DNA of 6,164 bases from Nanobdellota archaeon (GTDB lineage Archaea > Nanobdellota > Nanobdellia > Pacearchaeales > GW2011-AR1). The stretch is taken from NCBI GenBank assembly GCA_018816625.1, contig JAHIVR010000091.1:1-6164 (forward strand). The letters run 5' to 3'. Both the position numbers and the translations under genes were made by a program. The notes beneath the pieces were generated by a model, which searched no databases, had not been told where the DNA came from, and saw only the letters and a program-made list of their open reading frames with translations. Below, one piece after another: positions 1 through 4,944 of the stretch (its first letter is position 1; each line of letters starts with the position of its first letter).

Positions 1-1287
1 CTGGAGTCTTTTTTGTTTATCCTTTATCTCCTCTAGTCTGACTCTTGTGATTATTAATTCTTTTATCCTTTTTTCCTTATCTAATATCTCAGAATCTAGT
101 TGTGCAGTATCTAAAGAAATTTGTTTTTTCTCCAAAGAAAGAAGATTTATCTTCTTTGTATTATCTGAGATGTCATTATCAAATTTATTTGCCATGTTAG
201 CCCTATAGGATAAATCTACATTTTGTAAACATGTTGGGCAGATATCGAGATGTGCAAGTTTTGCTTTTGTTGTTTCACTTTCCTGATTCTTTAAAGCAAA
301 AGAACTTATTTTAGAGGTTATTTCTAAATTCTTTTCATTCAGTTCTCTCTTTTGTTTCTTTTTTGTTATTATTTCTTGCTCAAGGGTCTCTATTAAAGAC
401 TCATCAAATTTTAGAGCTGCCAACTCGTTTATTTGAGAGTCTAGTGATTTCATTAACCTAGTATTTCCTATAATGGAGTCGTTTTTAGTAATACTTAGTA
501 ACCTTGTCTTTTCTATTTCTCTCTCCATATGTCTTTTTTCTTCAACCTTCTTCGAAATAACCTGTATTTCTTCCTGGATTCTCTGCCTTTCTTCTGTTTT
601 AGAGAATAATTCCTTTTCTATAAAAACAAGATTGTGATGCTTATCCTCTAATTCTTGTTCTTTTTCAATAAGAGAAAATTTATCTCTTTCTAAACTTAGA
701 GTTGCTCCTTCCTTCATCCTCTTTTCTTCTCTAAGTTTTAGAGTAAGAATAGAAATGTTTTCAAGAATTCTCTTATATTTATCAATTCCAAAAACATGCC
801 TTAAAGTATTTATCCTAGTCTCTGAATCTTGAAGAATTATTTGTTTCATTTCTTCTTGGGGGGTGTATACCGTGAATTTGTATAATATGTTTTGTTTTTT
901 AGCAAATTCCTTTGGATAATTCAGTAAAGAAAGAACTTTGTCTTTTATTTCTGTAACAGAAATCTCGCTCTTTTCTCCATCGATGGTTATCGCAGAGTAA
1001 TCTTGGGCAATTGTCTTACTTCCCCTCTTCATAGTTCTTTCGACAACTATCTCTCTTCCATCAACTTCAAACTCTATGATTACTCCTCCTTTATCTTTTC
1101 CGTTCTTTAATAAAGAAGAACCCCTCTGTCCTGGTTGTAATCCGAATAGAGCGAACTCAATTGCTAAAAGAATTGAAGTCTTCCCAGAACCTATGTCTCC
1201 TGAAAGCAGAGTTGAGCCTTTGGGGAACTCTAATACTTCTTTCTCGTAACTTCTTATATTATTAAGTGTTATCTTTCTTATTCTCAT
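1..1287 (-). CDS. rad50: DNA double-strand break repair ATPase Rad50, N-terminal part (runs off left edge)
   Basis: Rad50 is the SMC-like ATPase of the Mre11–Rad50 complex: it binds and tethers broken DNA ends and controls the Mre11 nuclease. Translating back from ATG at 1285–1287 gives 429 codons with no stop to base 1. Visible in order: an N-terminal ATPase lobe (about 1–150) opening MRIRKITLNNIRSYEKE; Walker A GDIGSGKT (30–37); the family stretch AIEFALFG (42–49); a Q-loop YTPQ with Gln144; then a Lys/Glu-rich coiled-coil arm (about 155–345); then the zinc hook CPTC (Cys350 and Cys353, bases 229–240), followed by the start of the returning arm. The second arm, ABC signature, Walker B and D-loop lie beyond the window. 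The outgoing arm is only about 190 residues, so the whole protein may be near 700 residues, shorter than the roughly 880 of Pyrococcus Rad50. The gene starts one base after the mre11 stop and has no close Shine-Dalgarno site, suggesting coupled translation. Family identification is very secure. Confidence 0.96.
   Translation of the reverse strand, partial: MRIRKITLNNIRSYEKEVLEFPKGSTLLSGDIGSGKTSILLAIEFALFGLQPGQRGSSLLKNGKDKGGVIIEFEVDGREIVVERTMKRGSKTIAQDYSAITIDGEKSEISVTEIKDKVLSLLNYPKEFAKKQNILYKFTVYTPQEEMKQIILQDSETRINTLRHVFGIDKYKRILENISILTLKLREEKRMKEGATLSLERDKFSLIEKEQELEDKHHNLVFIEKELFSKTEERQRIQEEIQVISKKVEEKRHMEREIEKTRLLSITKNDSIIGNTRLMKSLDSQINELAALKFDESLIETLEQEIITKKKQKRELNEKNLEITSKISSFALKNQESETTKAKLAHLDICPTCLQNVDLSYRANMANKFDNDISDNTKKINLLSLEKKQISLDTAQLDSEILDKEKRIKELIITRVRLEEIKDKQKRLQ
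229..240 (-). other. Rad50 zinc-hook CPTC motif
   Basis: These 12 bases encode Cys350-Pro-Thr-Cys353 in Rad50, flanked by LAHLDI before and LQNVDLSYR after. Rad50 hooks have the form CPxC: two hooks share one zinc ion and join two Rad50 coiled coils at their tips. Position at the turn between two Lys/Glu-rich helical stretches supports this role. Confidence 0.9.
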
Positions 1288-1288
1288 T

Positions 1289-2449
1289 TTAAAATTTCAA
1301 TATTTTTTTTGATTCCTCCATTACTCTTCTTGTAAATCCTTCAGTAGTTTCTCCTTCTTGCTTATCTACTGATAGAGCATTCATCAACTGAGGAATCATT
1401 GAGTTAAAATCAGATGGATTTTGCTCGGAATAAGTTCTTACTGTTTCTTCTTCTATATCCTCTGAATTTGAAACATTTACCTCTAACTCAACACTTTTAG
1501 TTTTTAATTCATGTGTATTTTTTAAAAGAAAGTAAGCTCCTTTTTGTTCAACAAGATTTTGAATCTCTTGAAATTTTATATCCGAATTTGACCCCACAGT
1601 TAATTCGCCTTTAACCCTTAAAAGAATTATTTTATTTTCTAAATCTAATTTATTTAGTTCACTTGCTATCTTCTCTGTAGCTGTTAATCCGTTTGTTACA
1701 TGCACAGAAACAGAAATAACCTCCCTTAGGGGAAGTGATACCTTCCCTAATGGACTCCCTGAAGAAGTGTCCACAATATAAAATCCCCCGTGATTCAAAT
1801 CTTCAAGCTCCTGGAAATTGTTAGGAAACACTGGCCCGGGATAAACAAAATTTTGGTATTGAAAGTCTATATGTAAATGCCCTAGAGCATAGTAATCCGC
1901 CTTTGGAAGATTGTCTGCTTCAATTGAATCTATGGGTAAGTTCCCCTTAGCCTTGTCTAGTGTTGTGTGCAACATAAAAATTTTAAACATTCCAGGAGAA
2001 TCATTTAACTTTACTCTTCTTAAATCAGGGATTTCTAATCCAGATTTCCTACCAGGATATCCATAAATTGCAACTCCATTGTGTATTGTTGGATTGAGTA
2101 ATAGATGCTCCCCCTTCTCTTCAAAATCTTCAACATTTTTACAAAAACCGGCTTTTTCTAAAACATCTAAAAAGGTTTTTCCAGAAACAGAGTAATCATG
2201 AGACCCAGCAATTATAAAACACGGAATTCCTGCTTCTTTTAATCTTTTAAATTCTTCAAAAGTCCCCTTAAGGATCTCTATTCCTGGGAAAGCCGAGTCA
2301 AAAAGATCCCCGGCAAATAGTGCAAATTCGACTCTTTCAGAGATACACTTATCTATTGTTTTCTTAAAAGATTGGAAATTTAGCTCTTGTAGTGGTTGTT
2401 GTTTCCATCCCCCAAGATGAACATCTGCAATATGAGCAAATCTTACCAT
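1289..2449 (-). CDS. mre11: DNA double-strand break repair nuclease Mre11
   Basis: Mre11 is the metal-dependent exo/endonuclease partner of Rad50 in break-end processing. The 386-residue protein (family members are about 360–430) has the calcineurin-type phosphoesterase motifs in order: DVH (Asp9, His11), GDLFD (Asp48), GSHD (82–85, His84), LH (His161) and GHLH (His191, His193). Residues from about 240 to 330 fit the capping domain, and the C-terminal tail from about 345 with charged helices is where Rad50 binds in known archaeal complexes. One predicted metal ligand is unusual: motif III is normally GNHD, and here the Asn is Ser83. The start at 2449 gives the expected MVRFAHIADVH opening and has GAGGG (2454–2458) four bases upstream. 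The stop (1289–1291) is one base from the rad50 start, so the two form an operon. No herA or nurA is next to it, unlike in many archaea; the upstream neighbour is the divergent oxidoreductase operon. Confidence 0.96.
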   Translation of the reverse strand: MVRFAHIADVHLGGWKQQPLQELNFQSFKKTIDKCISERVEFALFAGDLFDSAFPGIEILKGTFEEFKRLKEAGIPCFIIAGSHDYSVSGKTFLDVLEKAGFCKNVEDFEEKGEHLLLNPTIHNGVAIYGYPGRKSGLEIPDLRRVKLNDSPGMFKIFMLHTTLDKAKGNLPIDSIEADNLPKADYYALGHLHIDFQYQNFVYPGPVFPNNFQELEDLNHGGFYIVDTSSGSPLGKVSLPLREVISVSVHVTNGLTATEKIASELNKLDLENKIILLRVKGELTVGSNSDIKFQEIQNLVEQKGAYFLLKNTHELKTKSVELEVNVSNSEDIEEETVRTYSEQNPSDFNSMIPQLMNALSVDKQEGETTEGFTRRVMEESKKILKF

Positions 2450-2453
2450 TGTA

Positions 2454-2458
2454 CCCTC
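2454..2458 (-). promoter_or_regulatory. Shine-Dalgarno site of mre11
   Basis: On the minus strand the bases read GAGGG, four bases before the ATG at 2447–2449. This fits pairing with the CCUCC-type end of archaeal 16S rRNA and supports this start codon. Confidence 0.65.
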
Positions 2459-2513
2459 TTTTGGGTTGCCACTAGTACTTCTAAACAGCTCTTATTTTGG
2501 GCGATTTTCACCA

Positions 2514-2529
2514 TTTTTTAAGTAAAAAA
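2514..2529. repeat. Short hyphenated inverted repeat in the divergent promoter region
   Basis: TTTTTTA and TAAAAAA form a perfect 7-base inverted repeat separated by AG. It directly precedes the TTTATAAC element and its A-run doubles as the possible BRE. It could be an operator for a dimeric regulator, but such A/T-only palindromes arise easily by chance in DNA of this composition. Confidence 0.35.
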
Positions 2530-2538
2530 GTTTATAAC
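2524..2538 (+). promoter_or_regulatory. Candidate BRE/TATA promoter element for the oxidoreductase operon
   Basis: A purine run AAAAAAG (2524–2530) directly followed by TTTATAAC (2531–2538) resembles the archaeal BRE plus TATA arrangement bound by TFB and TBP. Initiation about 25 bases downstream, near 2560, would leave a leader of about 40 bases containing the GAGGTGA site. A second candidate, TATATAAAA at 2557–2565, would give a leader of 10–15 bases. The sequence alone does not decide between them. Confidence 0.45.
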
Positions 2539-2556
2539 CTTGCAATAATAAGTATG

Positions 2557-2565
2557 TATATAAAA
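2557..2565 (+). promoter_or_regulatory. Alternative TATA box for the oxidoreductase operon
   Basis: TATATAAAA is a good match to archaeal TATA boxes. It would place the transcript start near 2585–2590, just upstream of the Shine-Dalgarno site, giving a very short leader. It lacks as clear a purine-rich BRE as the upstream candidate. Confidence 0.4.
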
Positions 2566-2590
2566 TCTATTGTTATCTAGTAAATAAAAC

Positions 2591-2597
2591 GAGGTGA
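2591..2597 (+). promoter_or_regulatory. Shine-Dalgarno site GAGGTGA deciding the korA-like start
   Basis: GAGGTGA is a full match to the sequence expected to pair with the 3' end of archaeal 16S rRNA, five bases from its GAGG core to the ATG at 2600–2602. The in-frame GTG at 2594–2596 lies inside this site, so it is part of the ribosome binding site and not the start codon. Confidence 0.8.
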
Positions 2598-2599
2598 AA

Positions 2600-4093
2600 A
2601 TGACAAGATATACTCTTCTTTTTGGGGGTAAGGCTGGCCAGGGTCCGAACATCCTTACAAACCTCTTAGGTAGTGCCTTGGTTAAATACGGGTATTATGT
2701 TTTTTATTCTAGAGATTATCAGTCTTTAATACGTGGAGGGCATAATTTCAACGTTTTAACTTTCTGTGAGAATCCTTTGTTTAGCAATGATTACGAAGTA
2801 GATCTTATGGTGGCTTTGGATGAGGTAACAGAAGAAACACATAAAAAAGAACTAAAGAAGAATGCAGTCATACTTAAAGGAAAAAAAGAGAATATGTATT
2901 ATGCTGGAGCAATATTTAAGTTATTGGGAATTGAATTCAAGGCTCTCGATGATGAACTTAAGATTTTAAAAAAAAGGTATGAAGAAAACATAGTTCAGGC
3001 TAAGAAGGGTTATCAAGAAGAAAAAAGGACTATTGCCCAATTAGAAAGAAAAAAGACAAAGGCTTATTTTACAAGCGGTAGTGAAAGCATTGCACAGGGT
3101 GCAATAAAATCAGGGTTGGATGTATATTATGGTTATCCAATGACCCCCTCAACTCCGGTTTTGGGTGAGCTTGCTGGGAGGGCCGTTGATAACCGTTTTT
3201 TATTGGTAGAATTAGAGAACGAAATCTCTGTTATTGGTGCAGCCATAGGTAGCGCCATTACAGGTGCAAAGACAATGGTTGGTACTTCTGGAGGAGGATT
3301 CGATTTAATGACAGAAAATATAAGCCTTGCCGGAATGGCTGATGTCCCTTTGGTCGTTTATTTGGCACAAAGACCTGGTCCAGCGACAGGAGTTCCTACA
3401 TACACTTCACAAGGGGATTTAAACCTGACCAGACATGCAGGGCATGGAGAGTTTCAAAGGGTGGTTCTTGCTCCTGGAGATCCAAAAGAGTGTCAAGAAT
3501 TGGTTAGTAGGGCTTTTTACTTTTCCCAAACCTTCAAAATTCCGGCGATAGTCATAAGTGACAAACATCTTGCCGAGAGTTACTACACATTAACAGAGCC
3601 AATAAAAATAACAAAATCAAAAAAACTTACCTCTCTTAAAAAATACAATAGTTATGAACACGATGATTATGGAATATCAACAGAAGACGCCAGAATTGTG
3701 AGAAGTAATTTTGATAGGCGATTGAAAAAACAAGAAGAAATAGCAAAAGAAGCTGAAAAATTTGAAGGGTATAAGTTGTACGGAAAAAGAGACTCTAAGA
3801 ATATGATTGTTTCCTGGGGAAGTACAAAAGGAGCCATACTGGATTGCATTAAAGATTTAGATTTATGTTTTTTACAAATAATACACATAGATCCTTTCCC
3901 TAAAGCTATTGAAAGACTACTTAGAGACAAGAACCTCATACTTATTGAAAATAATTCTACAGCACAACTTGGACAATTAATTGCTGAAAAAACCGGAGTT
4001 TTTATAGGAGACAAACATAAAATATTGAGGTATGACGCTCGTCCTTTTTTACATGATGAACTAAAATTAGCAATAAAGGGGAGAATGAGATGA
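2600..4093 (+). CDS. korA: 2-oxoacid:ferredoxin oxidoreductase, fused gamma-alpha subunit
   Basis: With the next gene this forms a thiamine-diphosphate enzyme that oxidatively decarboxylates a 2-oxoacid with CoA, giving acyl-CoA, CO2 and reduced ferredoxin in the cytoplasm. From ATG 2600 it is 497 residues. The gamma part (about 1–145) has the hallmark FGGKAGQG (8–15) and RGGHNFNV (45–52). The alpha part has GYPMTPST (178–185), an acidic LENE segment (205–208) in the region contacting thiamine, TSGGGFDLM (229–237), AQRPGPATG (256–264), and HGEFQRVVLAPGD (282–294); then a charged linker (about 335–395) and a second domain with VSWGSTKG (404–411) and IENNSTAQLG near the C-terminus. It is shorter than the 550–620 residues I expect for fused alpha subunits; a segment near residues 93–98 of the gamma part seems missing. 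Substrate (2-oxoglutarate, pyruvate or broader) cannot be told; the symbol reflects family similarity. The stop is one base before the beta gene. The start was chosen because an in-frame GTG at 2594 lies within the ribosome binding site. Confidence 0.93.
   Translation: MTRYTLLFGGKAGQGPNILTNLLGSALVKYGYYVFYSRDYQSLIRGGHNFNVLTFCENPLFSNDYEVDLMVALDEVTEETHKKELKKNAVILKGKKENMYYAGAIFKLLGIEFKALDDELKILKKRYEENIVQAKKGYQEEKRTIAQLERKKTKAYFTSGSESIAQGAIKSGLDVYYGYPMTPSTPVLGELAGRAVDNRFLLVELENEISVIGAAIGSAITGAKTMVGTSGGGFDLMTENISLAGMADVPLVVYLAQRPGPATGVPTYTSQGDLNLTRHAGHGEFQRVVLAPGDPKECQELVSRAFYFSQTFKIPAIVISDKHLAESYYTLTEPIKITKSKKLTSLKKYNSYEHDDYGISTEDARIVRSNFDRRLKKQEEIAKEAEKFEGYKLYGKRDSKNMIVSWGSTKGAILDCIKDLDLCFLQIIHIDPFPKAIERLLRDKNLILIENNSTAQLGQLIAEKTGVFIGDKHKILRYDARPFLHDELKLAIKGRMR
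4087..4093 (+). promoter_or_regulatory. Shine-Dalgarno-like site of the beta subunit gene overlapping the upstream stop
   Basis: GAGATGA at 4087–4093 differs by one base from the GAGGTGA used by the upstream gene and lies one base before the ATG at 4095–4097. It includes the TGA stop of the gamma-alpha gene, so termination and re-initiation happen at the same place, favouring coupled synthesis of the two subunits. Confidence 0.5.
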
Positions 4094-4094
4094 A

Positions 4095-4931
4095 ATGGTA
4101 AGGCCAAACATACTAACAAATAAAAAATATACATGGTGTCCGGGATGCCCAAATTTCCAAATACTTGCTGGAGTTAAAAAAACAGTAGAGGATTATATGG
4201 TTGCTAGTAAAAATAAAGAAGAATTTGCAATGGTTACCGGAATAGGGTGTCATGCCAAAATATATGATTACATAAATCTGCCCGGATTAAATAGCCTACA
4301 CGGAAGAGTTCCCCCCGTTGCATTGGGATTGAAGTTGGGAAACCCTAGATTAAATGTTCTTGGTTTCTCTGGAGACGGAGATGCATACGCCGAGGGATTG
4401 GGGCATACAATACACGCCGCTCGTTTCAACTCAAATTGGAAATACCTTATCCACAACAACCAGGTATTTTCTTTAACGGTCGGCCAACCAACTCCAACAA
4501 CAGAAATTGGATTTAAGGAAAAAACAACTCCTTTGGGAGTTAAACTTCAGCCACTAAATCCAATAAAAATGATGTTGTCTGTTGGAGCTACGTTTGTTGC
4601 TAGAGTCTTTGCTGATGCTAAACAAGTTGAATGGGTTTTAAAACAAGCTTTAAGGCACAGGGGTTTTGCATTCATAGAGATACTCCAACCATGTATAATT
4701 TTTCACGCACAAGCAATGCAATATAAAAATAATCTTTATTGGTTGGAAAAAGCTGGTCATGATAAAACAAACCTTGAACAAGCAATGAAGAGGGCCGATG
4801 AATTCGATTATAATGTTGCAAAGAAAATACCTGTGGGGATATTTTACCAAGTTAAAAAACCAGTATTTGAAGACCAGTTTCCACAACTTAAAAAATTGGG
4901 TAAGAATGGTTGGAAAGATATAAAGAGATAA
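4095..4931 (+). CDS. korB: 2-oxoacid:ferredoxin oxidoreductase, beta subunit
   Basis: This subunit binds thiamine diphosphate and the single [4Fe-4S] cluster of two-subunit archaeal 2-oxoacid:ferredoxin oxidoreductases. The 278-residue protein (family about 280–310) has WCPGC (Cys15, Cys18), GIGC (Cys52) and QPC (Cys200), the four cysteines expected to hold the cluster. LHGRVPPVALGLKL (68–81) is family-typical. The thiamine-diphosphate/Mg motif runs from GDGDA (93–97) to NN (121–122), about 26 residues apart, followed by SLTVGQPTPTT (126–136). SVGATFVAR (162–170) and the C-terminal IPVGIFYQ also match the family. All expected catalytic elements are present, so the enzyme should be active with the fused gamma-alpha partner encoded one base upstream. 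No delta (polyferredoxin) subunit follows, as is usual for the two-gene Sulfolobus-type enzymes. The stop codon TAA (4929–4931) directly abuts the stop of the convergent gene. Confidence 0.95.
   Translation: MVRPNILTNKKYTWCPGCPNFQILAGVKKTVEDYMVASKNKEEFAMVTGIGCHAKIYDYINLPGLNSLHGRVPPVALGLKLGNPRLNVLGFSGDGDAYAEGLGHTIHAARFNSNWKYLIHNNQVFSLTVGQPTPTTEIGFKEKTTPLGVKLQPLNPIKMMLSVGATFVARVFADAKQVEWVLKQALRHRGFAFIEILQPCIIFHAQAMQYKNNLYWLEKAGHDKTNLEQAMKRADEFDYNVAKKIPVGIFYQVKKPVFEDQFPQLKKLGKNGWKDIKR
4913..4931 (-). terminator. T-rich tract downstream of the convergent minus-strand gene
   Basis: Read on the minus strand, the bases following the stop of the 4932–5684 gene are T-rich, with several TTT/CTTT groups, and lie inside the last codons of korB. 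They could end transcription of the methyltransferase/exported-protein unit. The tract is interrupted, so the signal is weaker than on the other strand. Confidence 0.35.
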
Positions 4932-4944
4932 TTATTCTTTCTTT
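4932..4944 (+). terminator. T-rich termination tract downstream of the oxidoreductase operon
   Basis: Right after the korB stop the plus strand reads TTATTCTTTCTTT (10 of 13 T). Archaeal RNA polymerase ends transcription at T-rich tracts in the non-template strand. The tract lies within the last codons of the convergent gene because there is no intergenic space. Confidence 0.5.

Larger units (their letters stand above)
2450..2599. promoter_or_regulatory. Divergent intergenic region between mre11-rad50 and the oxidoreductase operon
   Basis: This 150-base gap separates the starts of two divergently transcribed operons, so it must hold promoters for both directions. It is A+T-rich, encodes no plausible small protein, and contains two TATA-like elements on the plus strand (2531–2538 and 2557–2565) plus a hyphenated inverted repeat TTTTTTA-AG-TAAAAAA (2514–2529) next to the first. 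For the minus strand the best TATA-like candidate by distance is AAAATAA (2492–2498), about 43–49 bases before the mre11 ATG, but it is weak. GTTATAAAC (minus strand, over 2530–2538) is a better match but lies about 80 bases upstream of mre11. Confidence 0.6.

Noticed and set aside
1..1287. Possible SMC or SbcC instead of Rad50
   Set aside because: The adjacent archaeal-type Mre11, hook position and CPTC sequence, and Rad50-like N-terminal lobe fit archaeal Rad50 better; SMC proteins lack a CPxC hook.
2471..2480. Overlapping palindromes ACTAGT and AGTACT upstream of mre11
   Set aside because: Six-base palindromes are common by chance; there is no repeat of the motif elsewhere in the intergenic region to suggest an operator.
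3667..4152. Open frame of 161 codons on the minus strand
   Set aside because: It lies opposite strongly conserved gamma-alpha and beta coding sequence; its translation is Leu/Ser/Phe-rich with no family motif, as expected for an antisense shadow.
4268..4459. Open frame of 63 codons on the minus strand
   Set aside because: Antisense to the thiamine-binding region of the beta subunit; no motif and no ribosome site.
4650..4886. Open frame of 78 codons on the minus strand
   Set aside because: Antisense to the conserved C-terminal half of the beta subunit; hydrophobic composition follows from the complementary codons.
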